Assembly: GCA_003427395.1 (NCBI GenBank)
Contig: BFEA01000174.1
Location: forward strand, 1,090,176-1,113,098
Source: Chara braunii
Lineage: Eukaryota; Streptophyta; Charophyceae; Charales; Characeae
Direction: 5' to 3'
DNA: 22,923 nt
The notes under the pieces are model-generated. The model was not told where the DNA came from and ran no database searches. It was given only the letters and a program-made list of their open reading frames with translations. Position numbers and translations under genes: made by a program. This document shows positions 1 through 8,482 of the stretch, one piece after another (position 1 is the first letter of the stretch; each line of letters starts with the position of its first letter).

Positions 1-3000
1 GGGGGGGGGGGTCCCATACTGGCCACTTTTCTGTGTTTCGCAGAAAGCGCCTGCGCGTTGCAGCCATTGTTGCGCACCCCTCCCTTTTTTTTTTAATATT
101 ATTTTGATTTTATTATTATTTTTTTTTTTGGGGGGGGGTGTCTTCGACCCCGGGGTCGGGACCCCCAGATCCCCGCCGGGGGTCCGGGCACGGGGGTCGA
201 CAACCCTACGGATAATGAACGAATAGCAATAACTGATAGAGGATGAGAACGACCGGAGATTGTCGCCTCAATACTGGTCACTGTTCGTAAAAGTAACAAG
301 TGACAATGCGAGTTGCTTGGGGAATTTTGACAATTGTTGCTTCGGTAAAGTCTTCTAGAGAAGATCTGATCCTTTACATATACTCATCTGAGTCTAGCTC
401 GGCCTGCACAGCTGTCTTAAGTGATGAGCCGGTACTGTGCGGCTTGCCATTATGGTCACAGAAGTAGAAGGTGTACTCTTTATACTTCTTCTCCTTGAAC
501 CGTTAGATTGCACACACCCTCGAGATCAATTTACAATACTTCACGAGTTGTCTGACTTTTGTTTCCCACCCCTCATGTTAACTTTTGCGAATAGCACACC
601 TTATTACCAAAACATTATCTTCTCTCACGATTCCCTCTCCTGTCCAAGGCTCAAGTTGTGGATAAAAGAAAAGGCCTCCGATGACTTAGTAGGTTCCACT
701 TTCCAGGGAAAGGAGGACCACTCACACTAAGAATCGCCAGATCTTTTGTTTTGAGTACGTGAAGTGAACTCTGAGCGTCTTCTTCCTTATGATTAGTCTT
801 CTTCACTGGAGTTGTTTATGAGGTTCAGTCATCGTGAATGGGCTGCTGTCTAGACCTAGACAGATAGCTGATCACCGAGGTAATAGAGTACGTAATAGGC
901 GATCGGCTACGAGGGCTAGGGGTGCACGGCTGACCTCAGACCAATTCATTTACCAATCACCCTTAATGAGACAACTTACCGCCAATTGACCACGAGTTGT
1001 GCTTTCCGTAAGATGTCAAACAGGGGTTGCCACTGCATGTATACAACACAGAGTGATGTCCAGCTACCTCTCTGTTGGTATGCAGCAGTGGTACCAGAAT
1101 ACTCGTGATCGAGACAAAGGCTTGAGATCGATCTGAGTGGATAGGGTTGGTGTATCCAATGAATAATCAGCATAAAGTAATTGTCTAACTGAATAATTAG
1201 ATATCGAAGGAAAAGGTGAAATTAATTTCGTTCAATTTTTGCAAAGGGAAATTGCCCTTTTAAGATCTGTTTGCTCGTGTGGATCGTACCGAAGAAAGCC
1301 GTCAATAATTCTCACTCGGAAGACTGTACTAAATACTTTTGAGTATCATATGCCATTTGGCTAGTATACCAATTACTAAGAAACTCCAGCTCAAAAGTGC
1401 ACAGGAGATCGCTGACAGGGCTCTCGAGTAGTATCTGGAGTGCTGCCAACGACAGTTTTCCACAAACACTATAAGAGATACTATCGGGTGAAGCGTTCAC
1501 TCAAATGCGATTTTTGCTACTTGTATTACATCTCAGCAGGAGGTTTGCTTAGTCAGTGCAAAGAGGGACGCGACCTTTAGCCCAGTACAAGATAGGATGC
1601 CCAAACCTCTTTGCAATGCCAATTGCGTATGGGAAATCTGGTGTAGCCGTTAGCAGGTCAAACAGAAAGAGGCTTGTCATGTTGGGTCGTGTTTTCCTTG
1701 GTTTAGCGTATTGAGCCCGACCACAGGCTATGCCTTAGGGACTTATCATTCTCTTCCTTCTCTGAATTGACCAAGATAACTAGTGCTGGAATCTAGTCCC
1801 CATCAACCAAATGTTTAGCAAGCAGGTACACAATTCTCTTCAGGGTTCGTTGCCTTTTACCCATCAGATCAACACACATGGAGGGCTAGGGGCGATAGGG
1901 TTATGCAAGCTAGCGCAGGGCACGAGCCCCTGACCACTAGTTCCAATCGCACTCTGGCCCCATAGAGACACTTTCACGTACCATTTATTCATAGCACAAT
2001 TATAAAGAAAGAGAACACCCCAGGTCGCTATTTCCTTTTCCTTTCTAACATACTTCCCTTACTCCCATACCAGTCAATTGTGATTACTCACAAGGGATGC
2101 CAAGGGCGATCCAACCAAAAGGAAAGCGTCGAGGGCTTGACAGTACCATCCGTAAGCCATCGTTCCCATTTTTTGAGGAATTGCACGAGTTGACAGTGAC
2201 AATCGCCAAGAACCTTCATTGATTGCAATAGGTACGTCAAATTTCCTCACAGGGAATCGGTGATGCTAATAACGAGCTCACTCTTAGATCTCGCTCGACC
2301 CTCACATCCGCCAACCTCTAAGAGCATACAAGCATAATATTCTGAGGCTTGTTCCCTAAAATTAACATGTGACGTCAGTATCCCTGACTCTCACCAACGA
2401 TTTCATCAATAGTCCCGTGACACGCCCGTTGAAGTGAGCCAGTCCCACAACACTTTCTTTCGAGAGTGATCAACACGAGACGAGTGCTGATTTCATAAAC
2501 TTGTGCAAATTATTAGTGCACTGTAGTGACTAGGCTAGCAGAGAGACGAAGACTCCAGGCCAGAGATGTCACCATTCATTGCTCTCTTTCCACCCTGCAG
2601 CTACCTCGAGAACTTCGTTACTTCACTCTCAATAGCGAGACTGAAGGACGTGACGCCAAACGAGCCAGCACCCCCACGATATTCCTCCTCATCATGCTCT
2701 CATCTCTTATTGTCACTCGTATGGTGAGCGTGTGTCCCTCCAAGAAGGCTACGACCGACCATCATCAAGCAAAGTTGATCATACCAAGGCATTCTAGCGG
2801 TTGCATGGTACCTTTGATTTAAATACAGGCTCACAAGCGGCTGACAATCGCCACTCACGTCAACCAATAAAGGTGTGTGCACCCTCGCGCCTCTCTCACT
2901 CGCGACATTCCCAGCTATGCCTCGTATACAATTTTTGCTCGTTCCTCAACGGTTTCTACTCCGATCAGAGAGAGTTGTTGTCAGGCACAGCTCTCATCCT

Positions 3001-3469
3001 TGCAGGTGCCTTCTGCGCACGCTTCACTATAGAGTTGACTTCCTTCTTATACACTTCGCCATCGCACACGTACTAGAGTATCTCCTGGCAGAGGTTGAGC
3101 TGGCAAGCGCATGCCACACGAACTGAGAGGGAGTCGACAACTTCTACCGTGGGTCCCATGCATACTCGTGAGTGACTGATGGCGTTCCTCCCATTGGCAA
3201 TGTTTGTCCTCCCTTCTACCTTTCCCGTGTCTTCGTAACTGCCCGCCTCTCTCTCTCACTGGTAACTGTCCTCTTCCTCGAGCTAACCTCTCCCAATTCT
3301 CGTACTTGTCGTGATTAGTATGGCATTATATCTATCATGCACCGACTGCACAAAGCACATGCACAGAGTCTCTCACTTTTGCTCGCTCTGAGAAACAGTG
3401 ATGATCACCACTCCCAAAAACTAGTGAGCCTGAGCGCCTATTTTGACCATGACCGAACTAAGCTTGGGA
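1..3469. other. Upstream flank, no recognisable gene
   Basis: No protein family, RNA gene or tandem array could be recognised here on either strand. Open frames are short (under 100 codons), overlap one another in several frames and show no familiar motif, so none is called. The first 140 bases hold homopolymer tracts: a G run at 1-11, T runs around 85-94 and 120-129, and a G run just after. The rest is mixed sequence of intermediate base composition with CT-rich patches near 3190-3300. It may be old, heavily mutated transposon sequence, but nothing seen proves that. Confidence 0.5.
84..139. repeat. Poly-T / TTA / poly-G low-complexity tract
   Basis: A run of Ts leads into short TTA and TTTTATT repeats, a second T run of about ten bases and then about nine Gs. 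It is simple sequence with no coding content. Homopolymers of this length are prone to assembly length errors. Confidence 0.8.
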
Positions 3470-4075
3470 TCATCGTCGGCACGTGTCTCTGGTGAGCGAG
3501 CCCTTCACAACTCTCCAATCCTCTTGCCCCCTCTCGCTCGTCGTCCGTGTTTCTTGATCGTCACTACCTAGCTGCCTCAGACACGCTTCCGTCGTGAATT
3601 GGCCTCCAGGCCGTCTTCCAAAGGTCCGACCGGCGGGTGGTCCCTCCGCCACTGGTCCAGCCCGTGCCAAGACATGGTCTCCATCGCGCTCCCGGTCCAG
3701 ATGTTGTTGTTCCCGCTTTGTGGCACTCGTAGAAGTCTCAACTTCATGGTACGCAATTGTTACCTGGACCTTGGTCGTGACCCCATCCCTTCTACACCTT
3801 TTTGCTTTGTTCTTTGCCTCTGTGGCTGCCGCCTGTAGCTTCGGGTCCCTCCTCATCTCCTCCTCTCTCGCTCTCTCCACATTGATCTTCAGCTTGGCCT
3901 CATCTCCTCCGTCAAAGTTCAGGATAGTAGTGATGCAAGGCCCCTCCCCGGACATCGAGGACCAACGCGTTACAAGTCTCCAACAGTCCGGCATGTAGTC
4001 GTGCAATCCATTCCTGCAGGCCATAGCCGCACACTCCTCGAAATAGTTGGAGCTTGGTACCCGGTGCACGCACAC
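3470..4075 (-). pseudogene. Unidentified minus-strand open frame, possible coding remnant
   Basis: A 201-codon open frame is present on the minus strand. I do not recognise the product. The middle third (about residues 55-90) is rich in Lys, Arg, Glu and Ala, with segments such as DEAKLKINVERAREEE and LQAAATEAKNKAK, which looks like a charged helix. The ends are less protein-like. Near residues 20-45 a different frame gives an equally plausible helical peptide (LQEWIARLHAGLLET), so this may be an old frameshifted fragment of a retroelement gag or similar protein. Plus-strand open frames across the same bases are treated as shadows. No promoter, intron or partner gene is visible. Chance openness is a real alternative. 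Confidence 0.3.
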
Positions 4076-4472
4076 ACAGACCGCCTACCACCTGCTCACT
4101 TCAATGCTCTGTGTCACGGACCACCAACATTGGTGTAACAAGATCGCTTGTGCGCACCTGCTGGCCAATAGCCAATGGATCGCCTTCCTCACCCTTCATA
4201 GGACGACTACCTAATGTGATCCCTAAGCTTTAAGGAAGGGATTCAAATAGCCTTTAAATTCCGCATATTAGTAATCAACATAAGGTTTAAAAAAATAAAA
4301 GAAAAACGAAAAATCGATCCTCAATGTTCACAGTGCAAGCAGAACCTTCCAGTTTCAATCACTAGTCTCTTCGTCTTAGCACGAAGTGATTGCAAGCTTG
4401 ACGCGGTCATCCCATAACGAGACACCCTAAAAAAAAAAACAAAAAAAACTTGGACTATTCCCTGCGGATACC
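4076..4472. other. AT-rich intergenic stretch, no gene seen
   Basis: The stretch becomes A/T-rich from about 4240, with A-rich runs near 4290-4310 and 4428-4448. A small inverted repeat (ATCCCT ... AGGGAT, near 4220-4245) is visible. Nothing coding is supported. Confidence 0.5.
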
Positions 4473-4546
4473 CTTGTTCGGTGGCAAGTAGGGGGCTTAC
4501 AACCTTCCATGGGAAGTGATAAGCCTCCTACCAAAGCGAACGCAAG
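4473..4546. other. 74-nt imperfect stem-loop
   Basis: Nested inverted repeats form one long hairpin. The outer arms are CTTG-TTCG (4473-4480) and CGAA-CG-CAAG (4537-4546), with a 2-nt bulge. The central arms are GTAGGGGGCTTA (4488-4499) and TAAGCCTCCTAC (4520-4531), giving 12 pairs of which one is G:U if transcribed. The inner arms are CTTCC (4504-4508) and GGAAG (4512-4516) around a 3-nt loop. An A-rich tract lies just upstream. Whether it is transcribed is unknown. A small fold-back element or a chance structure are alternatives. Confidence 0.5.
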
Positions 4547-5149
4547 TTGCCCCTCTTTTGGGGTCCTACTACAAGGCCACTAATCGACCGCGTCTAAAAC
4601 GGTGAAACACGAAGGGACAGGCCAGCCTAGGCCGCTAGCCAATAGTCATGGTTCGAATTTGAATCATCAATCCTCCCTCGCGAGGTGATAGAAATAAATT
4701 TAAATAAAGGGAGTAGAAAAAAATAATAGTAACAACAACAGAAAAAGGGAAACAACGCTTCAAGGTTTTCTTGCGCCGCAACATCACTAAACCCATCAGA
4801 CCCCGAGGCATTAAAACAACGGTCATGTCCAGGCACGGATCCGAGGCTCGGCGTTCATCTCCTTTTTCTCTATTCCTTCCTTTCCCATTCCTGTATTCTT
4901 CATTTACTGCCAGTGACCGTCGCCACCACATTTGTCCCATAACCCGGCAAGGGATACCTGGCACGAAGTAGAAAAGGTCGTGTATGTCCATCTACTTCCG
5001 CATCCCTGGGCGAGCCCGGCGGCTACCAAGGCCACAGGCTGGTAGTGCTCGAGCCTGCGTGGACCGATGGAAAGTCCAGTGTCGCACCCAGCCTTTTGTC
5101 AGTGTAGGCGTCGACTGGACCAGTCCCGCAGCGAACTGCAACTCAAACG
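4547..5149. other. Intergenic stretch, short palindromes only
   Basis: There is no recognisable gene. Open frames on both strands (up to 118 codons, minus strand) have no family features. Visible structure is limited to a 10-bp palindrome CCTCGCGAGG near 4676 and a bulged inverted repeat at 5032-5062 (CCACAGGCT with AGCCTGCGTGG). Confidence 0.45.
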
Positions 5150-5172
5150 AAACCTCGCATGCCACAGTTCCA

Positions 5173-5335
5173 GTGAGTTAGAAGTTGGCACGCTATTTTC
5201 CGGTGAGCAGGCAGCTGATAGGCAACGGAGGTCATGCGGAGGTCACAAGTCAGTTTTCGGTACACAGCGGAGTGAGTAGACACCTGGTACGCAGCGTCGT
5301 ACGCGAGCAGGCGCCTAGTACGCAGCGGAGGGCCG
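5173..5335. repeat. Degenerate ~30-bp minisatellite
   Basis: About four or five diverged units of roughly 27-35 bp are present. Units begin GTGAG/GCGAG followed by CAGGC or TAGAC and end near TACGCAGCGGAG. The anchor TACRCAGCG recurs at 5261, 5288 and 5319. The copies are well diverged and the boundaries approximate. Confidence 0.5.
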
Positions 5336-5468
5336 GGACACCGCACCCTCCGACAGCGTCTGCCCTTTGCTTGGCTTCGGCCATCAAGTTCAACATCCAG
5401 GTCGCGTAAGCCTGGACTGTTTCCCCTGGCTTCTGGTCCATGTCGCCTGTTCGTGATCTGGTGAGCAT
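5250..5468 (-). pseudogene. Possible retrotransposon gag fragment (minus strand)
   Basis: A 72-codon minus-strand frame begins with a stretch (residues about 9-38) containing DQKPGETVQAYATWM followed by LMAEAKQRADA. This resembles the 'xGExVxxYxxxFxxLxxEA' signature of retroelement gag core proteins, where the capsid protein carries this helix pair. After about residue 45 the frame runs into the minisatellite and loses protein character. It lies opposite in strand to the downstream intact element, so it would belong to a different, older insertion. The match is by eye only and the fragment is short. Confidence 0.3.
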
Positions 5469-5487
5469 GGACTAGACCGGGGAACTA

Positions 5488-5553
5488 CTGATGTGGCACT
5501 CTTTGCTGCTGGCGTGGCACTGTTCGGCTGCTGACGTGGCCTGCTGACGTGGC
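5488..5553. repeat. Four short CTGAYGTGGC-type repeats
   Basis: The motif CTG(A/G)(C/T)GTGGC occurs at 5488, 5509, 5531 and 5544, with intervening CTGCT/GCTG spacers. Two copies read TGACGTGGC, which contains the ACGT core bound by plant bZIP factors in known promoters. No gene is seen that it would control. Confidence 0.5.
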
Positions 5554-5766
5554 AGCTTACCAATGTCGGAGTAGTCGAGGGAAGGAGCAGACAGCTGGGG
5601 GGGGAGTGTAAAAGAGAGATGCAACAACATAGATGGGGTGGGTGTGAGGAGGGAAAGTGGAACATGTAATGTCCTAGCACTTTCCTGTCCCCACGGGGTC
5701 AAACTGATCGCCCAAATAAGGAGCCACTAATCAAAATGAAAAGGTCGAACTTTGCATAATAATTTC
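5554..5766. other. Immediate 5' flank of the retroelement
   Basis: This is G-rich then mixed sequence, with no gene and no second LTR. Bases 5745-5757 (TCGAACTTTGCAT) recur almost exactly on the other side of the element at 15751-15762. Confidence 0.4.
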
Positions 5767-5770
5767 GAAG
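5767..5770. repeat. Target-site duplication, left copy (GAAG)
   Basis: GAAG directly precedes the TGTAATGACC start of the 5' LTR and the same four bases directly follow the end of the 3' LTR. Ty3/gypsy elements usually make 5-bp duplications. The fifth base differs here (C on the left, A on the right), so either the duplication is 4 bp or one base has mutated. Confidence 0.65.
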
Positions 5771-6664
5771 TGTAATGACCCGCCAAAAACACAGACTGAG
5801 AACACTGCTGATTTCTGGGTTTTGCTGCTGGAATGAATGCCTTGCTGAAATTCCCACATCCTGCTGTGATTTCCATGTCTGTGTGTGTGCGTGCCTGCTG
5901 GTTTGCAAGCTTGTCTGAGTGCTTGTCGGTTGAGTGTGTGTGTGACCCGCAAGGGTACTTGTTGGTTGCAAGGCCACGCGGGGCCGGTACTTACCTGTGG
6001 CCGTGACTTTGAGGGATGCAGGGGGGAAAACACTCAAGTAGCGGGGGTAGGCCCGCGACACTTAGAACAGCGGGGGAAAACACTAAAGTAGCAGGTAGGC
6101 CGGTACCACTCATATAGTGGTAGGGGTGTCGGGTACTGGAGGCCGAGCAGAAGAAGACAAAAAGTTGGCATTTTTAGAGGCCCAGTTGCAGTAGGATAGA
6201 GGTAGGCCGGTACCAGTCCAAGTAGCCCGGCACTAGGGCCTGTACGGAGGATAGCAGAGCCTGCAATGATGTTTCCGTCCGAAAGGGAGGAGGTACCGGT
6301 TGCTGGGAGGCCGCTCGGCCAAGGAAGTCACCGCCCAGGAGGCCGATGGGCCGCTATATCTCCAGGAAGAGCAAAGAGCTCTTCCTCATTTGCGGTGTGC
6401 AAGGATTGGCGACATGCTGCTGGAGGGTACAGCGCTGCTTGGAGGTGAAGGGCCGCTGGAGCTCAGTCTGGCTATGGCGAGCAGTCCAGCTGGAGGAGGA
6501 GGAAGAAGGGGGTGAGGTAGGAGAGTGGCGAGGCCCCTACCTGGCTATGGTGGACACCGTCTTCACACCTTGCTGGGCGCTGCATCTGGAAGGCCCCAGT
6601 GGGGGTAGTGCCGCACCAAGGAAGCTCGAGGCAGAATCAGGCATGGCGGACCAGCCAGCAGCGG

Positions 6665-6756
6665 CATAGCTGCTTTGCGTTGTCCTTTGGACATCAACGC
6701 AGCACCATAGCAGCTCTGGGTTGTCCTTTGGACATCAGCGAAGCACCATAGCTGCT
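6665..6756. repeat. 41-bp tandem repeat in the LTR
   Basis: Units begin at 6665, 6706 and 6747 (the last partial). Each has CATAGCWGCT, then TTGTCCTTTGGACATCA and CGMAGCAC. TCCTTTGGA is nearly self-complementary, and AGC/GCT arms flank each CATA, so each unit can fold. The same arrangement is kept in the 3' LTR at 15221-15310. Confidence 0.75.
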
Positions 6757-7007
6757 CCGTTAGTCCGCCATGGCCTATGCATGAGAGAGGAGGCTGAAGG
6801 AGGGAAGCCGTAGCTATGGTGGACTTGTTGTTGTTGTTGTTGTTGTTGAGTTGAGTCAGCAGTAAGAGGGAACTTCATATATTGATTCTGGTTCATCCAT
6901 TCACTGTTATTATTATTATTGAGAGAAGAATAAGATTGGCGAAGTGAAGGGGGAGGAGGAAGGTGGAGAGAGAAGGGGGAATTGTCATTGGTCTTGCTGG
7001 TGTACAT

Positions 7008-7050
7008 CTTCTTCTTCTTCTTCTTCTTCTTCTTCTTCTTCTTCTTCTTT
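7008..7050. repeat. (CTT)n microsatellite, ~14 units
   Basis: A nearly uninterrupted CTT repeat lies near the 3' end of the 5' LTR. The equivalent site in the 3' LTR (15563-15591) has about five units and a T run, so the lengths changed after insertion. Confidence 0.9.
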
Positions 7051-7162
7051 CCCTCTCCTCTGGTCTTTATCTCGTTGCAAGTGCTTTCATTTCTTTCGCA
7101 ATTGGGTGGCATTGTCTATCATTGTGAATTTGCACTTGGGAAATGACCAGGATTGTAACAAT

Positions 7163-7175
7163 TGGTATCGGAGCG
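7163..7175 (+). promoter_or_regulatory. Primer-binding site (initiator Met-tRNA type)
   Basis: TGGTATCGGAGC starts two bases after the 5' LTR. The usual plant Met-tRNA primer site reads TGGTATCAGAGC. The single difference (A to G) would still give a G:U pair with the tRNA 3' end. This is where minus-strand DNA synthesis would be primed. Confidence 0.85.
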
Positions 7176-7205
7176 GACTTACTTGCTGGCGAGAGGTGTT
7201 AGTCA

Positions 7206-7259
7206 CCCTAACCCTAATTCCGAATTAGGTTAGGGCAAACCTAATCTTGGATTAGGGTT
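7206..7259 (+). other. Two adjacent stem-loops with TTAGGG/CCCTAA arms
   Basis: The first inverted repeat is CCCTAACCCTAATTC (7206-7220) against GAATTAGGTTAGGG (7222-7235), a near-perfect palindrome with one unpaired C. The second is AACCTAATC (7238-7246) against GATTAGGGTT (7250-7259) with a 3-nt loop. They sit about 30-85 nt after the primer-binding site, at the start of the untranslated leader. In retroviruses this zone often carries dimerisation and packaging structures. Such a role here is inference. Several telomere-like TTAGGG/CCCTAA words are present. Confidence 0.6.
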
Positions 7260-8482
7260 GGAAGTTAGGGTTAAGTGCGGCAGTGAGGTATGTGGATACT
7301 GCCCCCACCTGGTGAGGTCATGTAGGGTCGACATTTGACCTGACCAGGTTGACTGAGTGAATGGATGGGGTGGCGAGACACAAAGGAGGCTGATTGGAGT
7401 AAGCGAGAGGGAGTAGAGAGTGAGAGCTACCCGCACCTGGAATCTGCACTTCAAAAAGACATTGAGTGACTTTTGGGCTTCCCCTCAAGAGGGAGACCTG
7501 ATCGGAGGCTGCCATATCTGCATCGAATTGCTGCAAGTTGCTACTTTGGTCTTCAGACATTGTCGGGGGATCCGTCTTTGCAACAGGGGTGTAGGAAGGC
7601 CCTCTTAGTCATGCTAGGACACTTCGTGTAGTGGTAGCTAGGGGTCAGGAGGACTTATGAGAGAGGGGGGTGAGTCGTTATCCATCTTTGGAGGCCGGGC
7701 CTCACAGGTAAGTGTCATGTCACGTGGTTAGCCCGTGGGAGGTTGCTTGGTGCTTCATGGCCTGTTGGGGGTGTGTTGGGTTCTCTTCCTCTTCTCTGCG
7801 GTCTTGGCTTTGTGTGTGAGCATGTGGATTGCTTTCTCACCTGATGGATGGATGGATGATGTATCTGTTCTAAATGACATATCTTTCTACGGTGCAATGT
7901 CTTTTCATTTTTGAATGGCTGTAGGGGTAAGTTATTGCTGAAAGTTGTCTTTTCCTTTTCAGTACGGTAGAGGCAGTTTGGGACTGACTTGGTACTCCTA
8001 TCTCGTTGGTCCTGGTCCACGACCTACTTGGGACCTCCGGGACTCAATGGGACCAGGCCCAACGGGACAGGACCTTTCAGGCCCAAATCTGTTGCCGCCT
8101 GTGCATCTCTTTGCTGCGCTGAACTTGGGGGACATACGGCTAGCAAGGGCATTCCTTTCAAGGGGATCTAGACTGTCTTACCGCCTGTTATCACATACTG
8201 CCTCGCGTCTGGCTCGGCGACTGTCTACACCCCTCGAAATCTCCATTGTTGCAGTAAGTTTTCTTCGGCTGATTTATTGTGATACATGTCCCTTGTCAGG
8301 TTAGACAAGAGAAGATCTCCAACTAATCTGATCAGGCCCGTTCTATAAGTCAGTCCTCTCTTCCGTTTTATTATTTTTATTTATTTATTTATTCTTTTAT
8401 TCTGCTGCGTGCCATTCTCTAAGTCCAAATGAATCGCCGCTCCGATTAGGAGTTATACCTTCTACTCTATGTGATTCACTGA
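7260..8482 (+). other. Long untranslated leader of the element
   Basis: About 1.2 kb lies between the leader stem-loops and the first gag open frame. No known domain is encoded. Open frames at 7318-7560 (minus) and 7945-8304 (plus) have no family signature and are treated as chance. A (GATG)n patch lies near 7843-7859 and a (TTTA)n patch near 8370-8390. Confidence 0.6.
7708..7962 (+). other. Possible leader intron
   Basis: CACAG|GTAAGT at 7703-7713 matches the eukaryotic 5' splice-site consensus. TTGTCTTTTCCTTTTCAG ending at 7962 is a strong pyrimidine-rich 3' splice site, with a CTGAA branch-like sequence about 20 nt upstream. The 255-bp interval is T-richer than its surroundings. If spliced, it would shorten the leader. 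No transcript evidence is available. A second GTAAGT at 8253 with an acceptor CCCTTCTTCCAG ending at 8667, two bases before an in-frame ATG, is a further possibility. Confidence 0.35.

Larger units (their letters stand above)
5771..7160 (+). repeat. 5' long terminal repeat
   Basis: It starts TGTAATGACCCGCC and ends GATTGTAACA, and matches 14314-15733 along its whole length with substitutions and small indels. Internal features are three partial copies of an AAAACACTCAAGTAGC motif (about 6027-6085), a 41-bp tandem repeat (6665-6746 plus a partial third copy), and TTG, TTA and CTT microsatellites near the 3' end. The CTT run is about 14 units, far longer than in the 3' LTR. A conserved CGCTATATCTCC near 6350 is the best TATA-like candidate, but the transcription start cannot be fixed from sequence alone. 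The Gln-, Ser- or Lys-rich open frames across the microsatellites are repeat artefacts. Confidence 0.92.

Noticed and set aside
437-730. 97-codon plus-strand open frame
   Set aside because: No family features and no supporting context. Length is within chance for this base composition.
4480-4670. tRNA- or SINE-like promoter boxes (TGGCAAGTAGG near 4482, GGTTCGAATT near 4650)
   Set aside because: The A-box match is poor, the spacing of ~170 bp is too long and no cloverleaf can be drawn.
5699-6061. Paired minus-strand open frames (about 120 and 100 codons) seen at both LTR starts
   Set aside because: They appear twice only because the LTR is duplicated. They lie antisense, have no recognised motif and the first spans the insertion boundary.
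6735-7228. Open frames with long Lys, Gln or Ser runs inside the 5' LTR
   Set aside because: They are translations of CTT and TTG microsatellites, differ between the two LTRs and have no domain.
7206-7275. True telomere or interstitial telomere array
   Set aside because: The TTAGGG/CCCTAA words are in opposite orientations and form hairpins inside a retroelement leader, not a head-to-tail array.
7318-7560. Minus-strand 80-codon frame in the leader (MSEDQSSNLQQ...)
   Set aside because: It is antisense to the element with no recognised motif, and the protein-like start is too short to judge.
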